DNA of 64,000 nt from Tardiphaga robiniae. Lineage in GTDB: Bacteria > Pseudomonadota > Alphaproteobacteria > Rhizobiales > Xanthobacteraceae. Made by a program: the position numbers and the translations under genes. Location of the stretch: the NCBI RefSeq assembly GCF_001618955.1, contig NZ_LVYV01000055.1:186001-250000 (forward strand). The letters run 5' to 3'. This document shows, piece by piece, positions 1 through 10,400 of this stretch. Numbering within the stretch: position 1 is the first letter of the stretch; each line of letters opens with the position of its first letter. Below the pieces are notes generated by a model that saw nothing but the letters and a program-made list of their open reading frames with translations, was not told where the DNA came from and did not search any database.

Positions 1-355
1 CGGCACGGACCACGATCGGAACGGTCCCGGCACGGCCGCCATACATGTACTTCCACTTCGCGGCGAGATTGATCAGTTGGTCGAACGCGAGAAACATGAA
101 GTCGTTGCGCGGATGCACGATGACTGGGCGCTTGCCGACCGCCGCTGCTCCGATCGCGATGCCGGTTAGGGCATTTTCCATCGCCGGCGTATCAAACACA
201 CGGGCCTTGCCGAAGCGCTTATAGGCTTCCGTGGTCGTGCCGAAGATGCCCGACGGATAATCCACGGCGATGCCAGCGACGAAAATGGATGGATCGCATT
301 CCATCGCTTGGACGGTGGCTTCGGAAATCGCCTCGGCGTAGCTAAGTGTGCGCAT
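1..355 (-). CDS. TPP-dependent dehydrogenase E1 component, beta subunit (partial, 3' end outside window)
   Basis: The visible 118 residues begin MRTLSYAEAISEA, the usual opening of transketolase-like E1 beta subunits of 2-oxoacid dehydrogenases. The segment TPAMENALTGIAIGAA matches the cofactor-contacting region and keeps the glutamate that activates TPP in this family. In E1 heterotetramers the beta subunit shares the TPP site with alpha. The alpha gene lies 28 bases upstream on the same strand, so the two are almost certainly co-transcribed. No E2 or E3 gene is visible, although any further genes of this operon would lie beyond the left edge. The setting beside polysaccharide genes suggests, by inference only, a role in making a sugar or acyl precursor rather than central metabolism. 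Confidence 0.88.
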   Translation of the reverse strand, partial: MRTLSYAEAISEATVQAMECDPSIFVAGIAVDYPSGIFGTTTEAYKRFGKARVFDTPAMENALTGIAIGAAAVGKRPVIVHPRNDFMFLAFDQLINLAAKWKYMYGGRAGTVPIVVRA

Positions 356-383
356 GAATTCGCTCAGGGTTGAATCAAAATTA

Positions 384-1406
384 TCAGGCGTTTTCGAACA
401 AGGTGTCGACTGCCGGCCACGGCGCCTGGCGGGCACGCTCTACGGTAGCCTCGATTTCAGCTTTGGTCTCCGCAGCCCAGACTTCGACCTCGGCAGCCGT
501 TGCAACGCCCTGCTCGATCAGCCGGGTGGCCGAGCGCCGAACGGGGTCCCTGGCAACCCAAGCGTCGAATTCGGCCTTGTCGCGATAGCTGCGCTTTGCG
601 TCGTGGTCGAACATCGGCCCGACGTGTTCGCGCCAACGATAGGTCATGCACTCCAGGAACACTGGACCGCCACCGGACCGTGCCTGCTGAACGGCGCGGA
701 CGGCTGCATCGTAGACCGCGGCTACGTCATTGCCGTCAACGCGCTCGCTGGTCACCTTGAACGCACGCAGACGGTCGCACAGGTCCGACCCCGGCGCCTG
801 ACGAACTGACAGCGGACTCTCAGTCGCATAGAGGTTATTCTCACACGCGAAGACGACAGGCAGCTTGCGGATCGACGCAAAGTTGATCGCCTCGTAGAAT
901 GCGCCTTCATCGAGCGTGCCCTCGCCGAAAAAGCACACCGCGACCTTTGCCTCGCCATCCATAGCATAGGCCAGCGCAGTGCCGACGGCAGTCGCCACTG
1001 TTTCAGCGAGAATCGCCGATGAGACCATGAAACCTTTGTCGCGATCCGTCAGATGAACCGAACCGCCGCGGCCGAGCGAACAGCCATCGATGCGGCCATA
1101 GAGTTCAGCAGCCAGCTCATAGACGCTACCGCCGCGGGCGATGAAATGATTGTGCGAGCGATGATGGGTATAGACCATGTCTCCGGCATCGAGTGCCGAA
1201 CAGACGCCCACGGCTACGGCTTCCTGTCCGGTGCCGAAATGCGTCGGAGTGCGCATTTCCTGCTCGGTGTAACGGGTCGCCAGAGTCTCCTCGGTCATTC
1301 GTACGCGGAGCAGCGAACGATGCATCTCAATGGACTTTTCGGCGCTGGGAAGCACCAGAGAATTGCTGCGGGACACGATCTCGGTGCCAGAATGACTTTG
1401 GCTCAA
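384..1406 (-). CDS. TPP-dependent dehydrogenase E1 component, alpha subunit
   Basis: The 340-residue protein is the standard length for E1 alpha of the pyruvate/acetoin/branched-chain family, which decarboxylates a 2-oxoacid on TPP. The HFGTGQEA segment (about 57-63) and the region with THHRSHNHFIARGG (about 80-93) are typical. The TPP/Mg motif reads GEG at 161-163 and ends ENN at 189-191; the usual form is GDG...NN, so a glutamate replaces the Mg-binding aspartate. The start is TTG at 1406, supported by a strong G-rich ribosome binding site (AAGGGGGG) four bases upstream. It pairs with the beta gene downstream. With no E2/E3 in view it may work as a carboligase or decarboxylase, which is inference. 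Confidence 0.9.
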   Translation of the reverse strand: MSQSHSGTEIVSRSNSLVLPSAEKSIEMHRSLLRVRMTEETLATRYTEQEMRTPTHFGTGQEAVAVGVCSALDAGDMVYTHHRSHNHFIARGGSVYELAAELYGRIDGCSLGRGGSVHLTDRDKGFMVSSAILAETVATAVGTALAYAMDGEAKVAVCFFGEGTLDEGAFYEAINFASIRKLPVVFACENNLYATESPLSVRQAPGSDLCDRLRAFKVTSERVDGNDVAAVYDAAVRAVQQARSGGGPVFLECMTYRWREHVGPMFDHDAKRSYRDKAEFDAWVARDPVRRSATRLIEQGVATAAEVEVWAAETKAEIEATVERARQAPWPAVDTLFENA

Positions 1407-1731
1407 AATTCCCCCCTTGGCGGACGATACGACCGGGCCCCATCGGGATTATCTGCGTCGACGACCCACTACCGACCAGCTAAAGTAGGTGGTTATGGTG
1501 CCCCCGATGGGGTGTCAATAGCGCGGACGAAATGCAACCGCACTCCTCAATGCTCTTTTTGGAACCATCAGCGGCGCCGAAGCATGCAGTCACATAACGG
1601 CAAATATTCTCATCTCTGAATTGAGTATTTCGGTACTCGAATCCTCGAAATCAATTGCGCTGTGAAGCAATTGCTGATTGTTCCCTAGTCGCAGTGATAG
1701 CGGCCGACACGCTCCCAAACCATGAGGAAAA
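1407..1731. other. Intergenic region between divergent genes
   Basis: This 325-base gap separates the minus-strand E1 pair from the plus-strand flippase-like gene, so it should contain both promoters. It is more AT-rich at 1600-1690 than its surroundings. I see no convincing -35/-10 pair, repeat or small gene in it. A GAGGA ribosome binding site lies just before the ATG at 1732. Confidence 0.5.
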
Positions 1732-2703
1732 ATGAAGACGGTAGTTCTCGCGATCGTCAAGCTTGGTTTGACTCTAGGCCTGTTTGCCCTCGTTCTGCGC
1801 TCGATCGATATTGTTGACGTCATCCTTCACATCAAGCGCCTGCCCGCCTTGACCGTGCTGGTGGTCGCGCTGCTGTTCGTGGGTCAGTTGATCGTCTCGG
1901 GCATCCGGCTGTCAGCAATCACGGGCATCATCGCGCATCCCGTTCCGCTCGCGATGACGGTGAGAATCAACTGGATCGGCGCGTTCTTCTCCCAGGCACT
2001 GGTTACGTTTGTCAGCGGCGACGTCGTTCGTGCCATGATCCTGACCCGGCGATGCGCAATTCCGATGCGAAACAGCGCCCGCGGCGTGGCGCTCGACCGA
2101 CTGATCGGCCTGCTGTCGTCGCTTCTGATCGTGTCTCTCACCGCCCCTTGGGCGATCCAGTTGACGGGCGACGAAACGATGCGTCACAGCATTGTCGTAA
2201 TGGCGATCGTCGGGATCGCGCTGATCGCAGCCTTCGCCTTCGTCGGCTATCTTGCACGTCATCCCGCTCTCGTGCAGGTCGCGCGGGCAAAGATCAAGAA
2301 ATATCGGGTGGTTTACGCCATCCTCGACACTCTGTCGGTCATCCGCCATTTGATCACCGGTTGGCGGCACATGCCGAAAATCCTGCTGACCAGCCTGACC
2401 CTTCAGCTCATCAACGTCGCAATCATCTTCTATCTCATCAATGGAATGGGTGCCGAGGTCTCGATGTGGCAGTGCCTGCTCATAGTGCCAACGGTCATGC
2501 TGATATCGCTGCTGCCGTTCTCCATTGCTGGCTGGGGTCTTCGCGAAAGCGCAATGGCCACTGGTTTTTCGTTGATCCATGTACCGGCAGCCGCTGCCCT
2601 TGCCGCGTCGGTCATGTTCGGCATTTTCACACTGTTGCTGGCTTTGCCCGGGGGCGTGATGTGGTGGTGGTCGGGCAGCAAGATTCCCCTGCCCGAACAA
2701 TGA
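1732..2703 (+). CDS. Flippase-like integral membrane protein (LPG-synthase TM / UPF0104 type)
   Basis: A 323-residue polytopic protein with about eight hydrophobic segments. Two signatures of the lysylphosphatidylglycerol-synthase TM/AglD-like family are visible: the DRLIGL segment (about residue 122) and the SIAGWGLRE segment (about residue 266). In polysaccharide loci members of this family are thought to move or modify lipid-linked intermediates. The soluble catalytic domain of true MprF proteins is absent, so aminoacyl transfer to lipid is unlikely. It is followed by a plus-strand GT2 gene that could make the lipid-linked sugar. The ATG follows GAGGA by four bases. The substrate is not evident. 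Confidence 0.8.
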   Translation: MKTVVLAIVKLGLTLGLFALVLRSIDIVDVILHIKRLPALTVLVVALLFVGQLIVSGIRLSAITGIIAHPVPLAMTVRINWIGAFFSQALVTFVSGDVVRAMILTRRCAIPMRNSARGVALDRLIGLLSSLLIVSLTAPWAIQLTGDETMRHSIVVMAIVGIALIAAFAFVGYLARHPALVQVARAKIKKYRVVYAILDTLSVIRHLITGWRHMPKILLTSLTLQLINVAIIFYLINGMGAEVSMWQCLLIVPTVMLISLLPFSIAGWGLRESAMATGFSLIHVPAAAALAASVMFGIFTLLLALPGGVMWWWSGSKIPLPEQ

Positions 2704-2898
2704 CCGATGCGCCGAAACGGGCGCCATCCTGGAACTTTTGCTGCAAAATCTCGGGTTTCCCAACCCCAATTAGCCATCTCCCGTGTGTTGGCCCAACTCC
2801 CGGATTGTGGCACGGTGTGGCCGAAAAGTGACTCCTCGAGTGGCTAACCTGTCTATAGTTGTCCCTCTGTTTCACGAAATCATCCACGGGATGTGCAT

Positions 2899-3756
2899 AT
2901 GCTGGATCGCACCACGGCTTCGTCTCCGACCTCGCGACAGTCGCGACCAATCAGTGACAATGCCTCGGCTCTGGCGGGAAGCATCTCGATCGTCATTCCC
3001 GCGCTGAACGAGGAAGTAGTCCTCGACGGCGTGGTGCGGGACATCGAGAAGCAGGTCACCGCGTTTTTTCGTGACTACGAGATTATTCTGATCAACGACG
3101 GCTCCGCCGACAAGACCGGCGAGATCATGGACCGGCTCGCGACCGAACTGCCGAATATCCGCGTGCTGCACAACCCCCGCAATATCGGACTTGGCGCAAG
3201 CTATAAGCGCGGCGTCGAAGAAGCGCGCTGCACCTATCTGATGATGCTGTGCGGCGATGGCGGCATGCCGGCTGCCAGCCTGCCTCCGATCTTCTCGGCC
3301 GTCGGCTCTGCCGATCTCGTGGCGCCTTACGTCACCAATCTGCGCACGATCAAATCGCCTATGCGCTACTTCACCTCCCGGGTCTATACTAATCTGCTGA
3401 ACATCCTGTTCGGCCAGAAGATCAAGTACTACAATGGTCTTCCCGTGCATCGCGTCGACTTGCTGCGTCAGTTGCGCATCAACAGCACCGGCTTCGCGTT
3501 CCAGGGCGAGATCCTGACCAAGCTGCTGCGCAGCGGCTGCTCGATGACCGAAGTCGGCGTCGCCGGCGCCGAAATGACGCGCAACTCAAGTGCTCTGCGC
3601 CTCAAGGGCCTGATCAACATTGCCAAGGTACTGGCCCTGCTGGTTTGGGAAGTGCGGCGTTTCGATGGGCGCCAGATCAAGCGCGAGGCGCTTCCCCGCT
3701 CGGCAAGCGAAGAGAACGACATGCTGGAAGGTCACGCGGCGTCCGCGCAAGCTTGA
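2899..3756 (+). CDS. Family 2 glycosyltransferase (polyprenyl-phosphate sugar transferase type)
   Basis: A GT-A fold protein of about 285 residues. It shows SIVIPALNEE, ILINDGSADKTGEI and RNIGLGASYKRG, matching DPM1/polyisoprenyl-phosphate glycosyltransferases, which transfer a sugar from a nucleotide donor to polyprenyl phosphate at the inner membrane face. The usual DAD metal site appears as CGDGGMP. No multi-span C-terminal membrane domain is present, but a hydrophobic stretch near the end (IAKVLALLVW) could anchor it. I prefer ATG at 2899 because CGGGA lies seven bases upstream; an in-frame GTG at 2893 is too close to that site. The neighbouring flippase-like gene suggests the pair makes and flips a lipid-linked donor sugar. 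Confidence 0.85.
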   Translation: MLDRTTASSPTSRQSRPISDNASALAGSISIVIPALNEEVVLDGVVRDIEKQVTAFFRDYEIILINDGSADKTGEIMDRLATELPNIRVLHNPRNIGLGASYKRGVEEARCTYLMMLCGDGGMPAASLPPIFSAVGSADLVAPYVTNLRTIKSPMRYFTSRVYTNLLNILFGQKIKYYNGLPVHRVDLLRQLRINSTGFAFQGEILTKLLRSGCSMTEVGVAGAEMTRNSSALRLKGLINIAKVLALLVWEVRRFDGRQIKREALPRSASEENDMLEGHAASAQA

Positions 3757-4015
3757 GCCCCACCTGCGGAACGATCGCGCTACGCCCGATATCGCTAAAT
3801 CTGGGACGCGCAATTGGCCGCCAATATTGAACGAAAGAGTGCTACAGTGGCGCTTCTTTTTGCTTTTTTTCGGCGATATATTACTACATCATCGAAAAGA
3901 GAACCCTAAGTCGTAGGGCGTTGGGCGCGGTCGCGAACAACAGCTGCGCCAAAGCAATTCACCGAAATTGCACTGATCTACTGCAGAACGCGGTGGTGCG
4001 GACAAGGATCGTATT

Positions 4016-6589
4016 TTGCCTACCATCCCCCAATTGAAGATATCAGACACGTCCAACTCCATCTCAGCCGTCAAAGCAACCTTAGAAAACCGCTACCTCG
4101 TTCTTCTGACGGTTCTCTTCATCCTCTACTTGTTGCCGACCCTATGCGGGTATCCATTTTGGCCCGGTGCCGCCACAACGGCGAAAGCGATCAGGTACGA
4201 CAATATTTGGGATATATTGACCTTTAGTGCCGACCATCGGCCAATTCGTGAATTTATCGCTAAAGAACTTTGGTCAGGTCGGCTGCCACTATGGATGCCT
4301 CACAACATTCTCGGCCTGCCGATCCTCGAGCAATACGAGTATCAACTCCTCAATCCGCTGGAATGGCTCACTTATCTAGGGCACGACATTTGGTGGACCG
4401 TTTTGCTTTGCGCTTATCTATTTGTTGGCGCGCTTGGCGTCGAAGCGATAGCGGAGGATCTCGGGGCAAGCAGGCTCGCCGCTATTGGTGGCGCTGTCTC
4501 ATACGTTGCAGCTGGTCATATCCCACTCTTCTATAGCGTACCCTCTTGGTACGCCGTGACTCCGATCCTTCCGTGGATACTGTACTGCATTTCCCAACTG
4601 ATAGCATGTCCACGATCAGCGAAGCATTTTGTTGGCCTCTGGCTATCTGTTGTGCTCCTGCTACTTTCGGGCCAGCCACAGATTATACTATGCACTTGCT
4701 ATTTTACGGCCTTCTTCTTCATCGCGTTCCTTACCATTGACACCAAGAATGACTACGCTAGAGCTAGGTCTGCCATCGCTGTCTGTTTAGCGGCTTGCGC
4801 ATTAGCTATTTTGACGGCAATGCCGCAGATTATGCCATTTGCCGAGTTCGTAGTTTCAAAAGATGCATTCACTGGGCACCCGTTTGATCTGAGCGGATGG
4901 AGGATTACTGCCGTCAACCTCTTGAATCTGGTTTTCCCTTGGTCGATGGGAGTAACGCCTTACGAAAACTGGACTCATGACGTCGCAATACGTCTGAAGC
5001 CGTCCGAAGACTTCCCGATTACCTACTACGCTGTCGGCAGCCTATTGGCATCAATGGGCGTCTGTCACGCTTTCCGCGCGCACACCGCTCAAAGAAAGCG
5101 CATGATCTACGCTGGTACCGTCATCTTCACGTTGTGCACCATTTCTTTTTACGGAATGCTTAACTGGCCTGTTTGGCCATTCGAATTCGTCCATCTAGCC
5201 CGCTATACCTGCCCGGTGCTAGCGGCTCTGCTGTCCGTGATGATCGCTCTAGGCTTGACCTCAATTGAAAAACATACCCGCACCGATGCCATTTTGTCCT
5301 TCGCAATTATAGGCATTGGAACTCTTACCCTTGGCTACATTATACTATCAAACTACCGCAGCGAAATCGTACGATCGTTCTCGATTCTCGAACAAGTCAG
5401 CATTTTAAGCATCACCTCCTTATTGTCTGCATGCGCTGTGACTTGGATGGTAATTCGCCCAACATCGAGGACAGCAGTTGCTGCGCTCATTATATTCATT
5501 GCAGATGCTACGCTTCAGATTCGATACGGCTTCACCCTCGCAGGCGACAGATATCGCTACATCCCCTTCTTGATTGCGTTGATCACAGCGATATCGTTCA
5601 ATTATCGTAACACCCGGCTTCTTGCTCCGATCATTGGCAGCATTGGCGTCATAGTAGCAGGCTGGGTGTACTTCTATATCAAAGAGGCGAGGCCTTGGCC
5701 TGCTGCCGAGATTCCAAGAGCTGGTTTGCAGAAAGGCGATCGCATCGCAACAAGTCTGCTTGCCCTCTCAGCCGACAGCAACATGAATTACGACCTAAAC
5801 GTTCTCGGATCGAGGAATCCAATCACCTTCAATAGCCTCCAAAAATTTCTTTTCCAGCCCGGGCTGGATATCGCGAAAGACGCGCCTCCCATCACAACTA
5901 CGATAAGAGATTGGCGTGGATTTTCGGATCTAACAACCGGGCCAGAGCAGGAGTTAATTCGCTGGACCTCCTATTGTGCATACCGCACTCGGTTCAACGC
6001 AATCTCGGTGAACAAAATCGTCGCCTACCGCGGCGGAACCATTGACGAGATCGCCAAATATCAAGGATGCGAGAGTGGACTAGCCCCAATCGACCTTGGC
6101 AGTGCTCGATTCTCTGGATACGTCGACGAACAGACTACACCTCGCGCGTATCTTGCCAGCTCGTGCCGACCAATCGGGCCGAATGATGTCTCGCTCGTCG
6201 TCAGAGACATTCACAACATTTCAACCGCTCCATTCGTAGAAAATAATGGAGAACTACTGGCCTGCGAATCTGGCCAACGGTCGTCCGCGAAGCCACTTAC
6301 TGTTCGAGATCTATCTCCAACCATCGTCGAAATTGACGTGCCTAACGATGCATCAGGGCTAGTTGTCCTCAACGATCAGTATTTCAAGGGGTGGGTGACA
6401 TATGCTGATGGATTGAAAATAACTACTTATCGAGTTAACTCAATAATGCGTGGAGCCATAATTCGAGGTGGTACCAAAACGATCAGATTTGAATATGAGC
6501 CAAACTTTATGCCTTACTTGGCCGCAAGCCTCTCCAGCCTTTTTCTTGTCCTCATCTTAACACTCTCGATGCGAAAAAGAGCAATGTAG
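4016..6589 (+). CDS. Large polytopic membrane protein, YfhO-like
   Basis: 857 residues with about a dozen membrane spans in the first 570 residues, then a soluble, presumably periplasmic domain, and one last span near the C-terminus (about 835-852). The early loop with WMPHNILGLPILEQYEYQ and the GQPQ motif (about 220) resemble the YfhO/GT-C-like family, whose members add or modify sugars on polymers using lipid-linked donors. I cannot see a defining catalytic motif, so activity is inferred. TTG at 4016 is preceded by AAGGA with seven bases spacing. The coding sequence is visibly richer in A/T-ending codons (ATA, TTA, AGA) than its neighbours, a sign of separate origin. Confidence 0.75.
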   Translation: MPTIPQLKISDTSNSISAVKATLENRYLVLLTVLFILYLLPTLCGYPFWPGAATTAKAIRYDNIWDILTFSADHRPIREFIAKELWSGRLPLWMPHNILGLPILEQYEYQLLNPLEWLTYLGHDIWWTVLLCAYLFVGALGVEAIAEDLGASRLAAIGGAVSYVAAGHIPLFYSVPSWYAVTPILPWILYCISQLIACPRSAKHFVGLWLSVVLLLLSGQPQIILCTCYFTAFFFIAFLTIDTKNDYARARSAIAVCLAACALAILTAMPQIMPFAEFVVSKDAFTGHPFDLSGWRITAVNLLNLVFPWSMGVTPYENWTHDVAIRLKPSEDFPITYYAVGSLLASMGVCHAFRAHTAQRKRMIYAGTVIFTLCTISFYGMLNWPVWPFEFVHLARYTCPVLAALLSVMIALGLTSIEKHTRTDAILSFAIIGIGTLTLGYIILSNYRSEIVRSFSILEQVSILSITSLLSACAVTWMVIRPTSRTAVAALIIFIADATLQIRYGFTLAGDRYRYIPFLIALITAISFNYRNTRLLAPIIGSIGVIVAGWVYFYIKEARPWPAAEIPRAGLQKGDRIATSLLALSADSNMNYDLNVLGSRNPITFNSLQKFLFQPGLDIAKDAPPITTTIRDWRGFSDLTTGPEQELIRWTSYCAYRTRFNAISVNKIVAYRGGTIDEIAKYQGCESGLAPIDLGSARFSGYVDEQTTPRAYLASSCRPIGPNDVSLVVRDIHNISTAPFVENNGELLACESGQRSSAKPLTVRDLSPTIVEIDVPNDASGLVVLNDQYFKGWVTYADGLKITTYRVNSIMRGAIIRGGTKTIRFEYEPNFMPYLAASLSSLFLVLILTLSMRKRAM

Positions 6590-6632
6590 GATCATCGATA
6601 TTGCTGCCGAATCTCGGCACTAGAAGCTAATT

Positions 6633-7334
6633 TTAAGCTTTCTTGTTGCAGCAAAGCGCCAGTACATAATGTGCCATCTTGTGATAACCAACATGCAGCA
6701 CTTCATCGTTCATACAGAACATAAAAACGTTGTGGAAATGCCGCTGCATCGTCTCCTTGAGCGCCGGCTGACTCTTGCAGTTAACGTGTCCTTCCTTGCT
6801 CAACTTTGATGCGTAAGGCTGACTCTCCAGAGACGGCATACCGATGATCATGGTGCCATTGGGATCGAGCGATGCGGCCATGTTCGACAGGAACAGATCC
6901 TCGTTCTCCGGAACAATGTGCTCAAGGACGTCGAGCGCGTACATACCGTCATATTGGCCCTGCGGCGGACCCGACAGCATGTCGTGGACGAAAGCGCCTG
7001 CCAGCTCCCAGCCTGCAACGCTACGGCGCTGCGCTTCCTGAATGAAGATCGGGTCGAAGTCCGTCACGGTCAGCTTGCCCACCTCCTGCTGAACGATACG
7101 GCTTGGAAATGCGTCACCGCAGCCGACCTCCAGCACATTCTGGCAGCCAGTGAGCATCCGCGCCGCGAACTTGTAACGTGCAAAGGTGAAGGTCAGCCGC
7201 TTCGGATCATCGTGCCAGGCTTGATTCATCATCAGGCCGAGTTCTGTGCGCCCGTGATGCTCAGCGACCTCCAGCAACCGATTGTATTGCACTTCACGGG
7301 TCGAGGCATCGTCAGCACGCTCGGGAGATGACAT
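6633..7334 (-). CDS. Class I SAM-dependent methyltransferase
   Basis: A 233-residue Rossmann-type methyltransferase. Motif I reads VLEVGCGDAFPSR, motif II ends in VTDFDP, and a later YALDVLEHI segment matches the motif IV region of UbiE/type 11 methyltransferases. Its place in a polysaccharide cluster suggests methylation of a sugar, either within the repeat or as a chain cap. I place the start at ATG 7334, preceded by AAGGAAG five bases upstream; an open frame ten codons longer exists but lacks such a site. It is transcribed in the same direction as the long minus-strand operon upstream, 162 bases downstream of the large membrane protein gene. Confidence 0.85.
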   Translation of the reverse strand: MSSPERADDASTREVQYNRLLEVAEHHGRTELGLMMNQAWHDDPKRLTFTFARYKFAARMLTGCQNVLEVGCGDAFPSRIVQQEVGKLTVTDFDPIFIQEAQRRSVAGWELAGAFVHDMLSGPPQGQYDGMYALDVLEHIVPENEDLFLSNMAASLDPNGTMIIGMPSLESQPYASKLSKEGHVNCKSQPALKETMQRHFHNVFMFCMNDEVLHVGYHKMAHYVLALCCNKKA

Positions 7335-7496
7335 GATTTCTTCCTTCAGATCGAACTCGGGCAACCTGGCCCAACCATATTTGACGATGCAGACAACCTG
7401 CTCGGATTTGTCAACAGCAGTGCACCTTGCAGACCACGACAGCGCGGATGATGTCAGCTCCGGGTATTGCCAACAGACTTCTTTTGACCGACCGCT

Positions 7497-10400
7497 TCAA
7501 GGTTGTATTTCCTTGATCGTCAATTGTTCCAGGCCGATCCCGAGAGCACGGTTGTCCGCCGATACACCCAGGCTTGCCGGAGACGTAGGACTGGCAATCT
7601 CGAAAGAAAGCCGAAGGCTCGAATGACCGGCCAGGACGGACCTTGGGATCCGGGCCGTAACGACACGCGGGGAATCTGCTGCTGAAAAGGCCCAATTTGC
7701 GATGGGCTCGCCATTGGCGAGTACGCGGACACTCTGCTCTTTCCCGGCTCCTGGCAGAAAACTGCGGACCACCGCTTCGAGCACGAAATCCGCCGCCACG
7801 GCTTCACCTGGAAGCGGCAGCGGTGGCAAGGTAGCACGCCGGCCGACCGTCCAGACCCCCCATGCTTCCCGCCCGCCCCACCCGGCCGCGATGCTCGACA
7901 GATTGCTGTCCGTGAACAGACCGGAGGCCAGCACATTCGGACATCGCGTCAGCGCCGGCGCCCCTGTCGCATCAGTATGACTGACCCAGACGTTGCCAGA
8001 TTTGGGGTCGCTGACACCATCGACGGATTCAACCCAGGCCCGAACCCGAACACTGCCATGGAAACCTGATGGCAGTTTGAAAGGGACATCACCGTTGGAG
8101 GTCTGAACGACTTTCATCTCCGGCGCCGCCGCGCTGCAACTCGCTTGCGTCCCGACAAGAAGCTCGAATGTCCGTGAGGTGACCGGCGCCTCCGGACGAT
8201 GGCGCACGATAGGCAGCCCCTGAATGAGCCAGCCATCGTCGCGCAACTGAACCTGGGTCTCGATCCCTTCAAGTCGCGGGCGCGATTTGCCAAGCTCCAC
8301 GATCGACCAGTACCGTGCGGGCGTCGCATCTGCCGCCACCACTTTGTCGTTGAATGGCGACTCCCTCCATTTTTCTGTCTCGCTGTCGCAAAACAGAACG
8401 CGGCCGGCAGAGCGCGAAGGATCGCGCAAGGCCAGCGCCGTATCGAAAGACTGCATCTTCATGCAGGCGTAGTATTGCGGATACCGGTAGTCGCTATTGG
8501 AGCTCCAATCAGCGAACCAATGATACGATCGATCTGTCAGACGTTGCTCCGCATCACTAGTTGAATCAATCGACGGCTTCTGCATGGCGTCGATGTAAGC
8601 CCAGCTGCGGGTGTAATAGGCCACGACCGCGGCATAGTTATTGACGGCGAAGGAAGCTCCCTTGAAGGGAGGCTGTGTCAACGTCCGGGCGAACGTGAGA
8701 TAGTTCGATGGAAGCAGCTTTGCATAATACATCTGGACCTTGATCCAGAGCAGCGAGGTCGTCGCGATGGCAAATACGACACACACCGGCACCCAGATAC
8801 GGCTGGCTTTGAGGCTCCATTGGAAATCAAGTGCTGTGAAGGCTCTGGAATATCTGCAGCCGGCAACGGCGACAGCGCAGATGGCAATGGCAGGAATAAA
8901 CATCAGAAAGAATATTGCGAAGGGTGCCAGTCGCTCCACATACCCGCTGAAAACGTATCCCGGTGAAAGAACGTAGATGGTGGCATAGCCGGCAAGACCG
9001 AGCGTAAACAGCGCCAGCGAACGACCAATGAAGGTCTTCCACGCCTCACCAAACGACTGGCGTGCTCCCATGACCGCAAAGGCCATCCCGCCGGCGGCGG
9101 CCAATAGAATGGCTACCCTGACCAGAATTCGCACCTCCGCGCTCTGATAAACCATCAGCCAGACGTCGCTATAGTTCTGATCGAACATCCGATAGCTTCT
9201 GGCGATCAGGACGGCGATCAACACCGACGTCATTGCTCCACGCACGACCGGTAGCAGGGACGGAGAAGCTAAATGGCCAAGCGCGAGCCCCACCCCCGTC
9301 AGAACGAGTACAAGAATGAGATCGAAAGAACGTAAGACCATCAGGTCAGCGAGCCGCTGCACAATCGGCACTTCAAAGATGATGACTGCGAGCACAGCTA
9401 CCATCATCGCAAGCAGTGAAAAGATCGCAGCCTGACCGACGACCTTGACCACCGGATGATACAGATGGCCGACAAACATAACTAACAGCGATGCGACCAT
9501 CGCGACCAACAACACAAATCTCATGCCGGGATACGGCGAGCTTGGCACCATTCCGAACACAAGACCGACCGTCAACAATTCGTGCAGGACAAGGGCCGCA
9601 CCGGCCACGAGCGTAGCGAGACCGGCGCAACGCACCAGCTGAACGTGGCGATCAGGACTGAGGCCCACGGCGCTCCAGAAGCCAAACATCGCGTGACCTT
9701 GCCCGACGCCTCCAGCAGACAAACCGGCGACACAAGGGCGTGGCCTTCTCTCGAGGAATGAGACGATGACGCCGATCAGCGATGCACAGACGAGTATGAA
9801 GAATGCCGGCGTCCAGACCTGAAATACGCCGGCGCCAATGGACCTGGCAAATGCAGCCATCGAGCGAAGCACCGCGCCGTCCCTGAAATTCATCCAGAAA
9901 ACGATGTTGTGGTTGTGAAAGAATTCACCGATCGACTCGACCGACGCGCCGTTTGCGGCCGCATTGCGGGCCAGGAACGTCGTGGTGAAGTCCGTCTTGA
10001 TAACATCCAAGCCCATTGCCAGGACGAGTTGCCCGAACAGCAATCCGATGCCAGCGACGAGGCCAGTAGCCTGCACGGCATAGAGTGCCACAATCCGTTT
10101 TGGCTTTCCCCAGTGCAGCCAGAGACCCAGAAGACCTGCAATGACCGATACGTAAGCGGCGAATATCAATTCGAAGTAGAACAGCAGAAAGAACAATGTG
10201 CCAAGAAGTGGGTAAGGCCACACTTTGCGTTCCTCGGACGCGCCGACGATGGCGAACCAGGTTCCGAAGAACAGGAATCCGTACCAAACGCGATAGGTGA
10301 CGACGTGCCACTGCGCATAAAGCAGATAATCGGAGAACAGCAGCACGCAGAAAACGAACGCAATCGCGGGGTGCGTTATTTTCGCAATCGATGCGTAACA

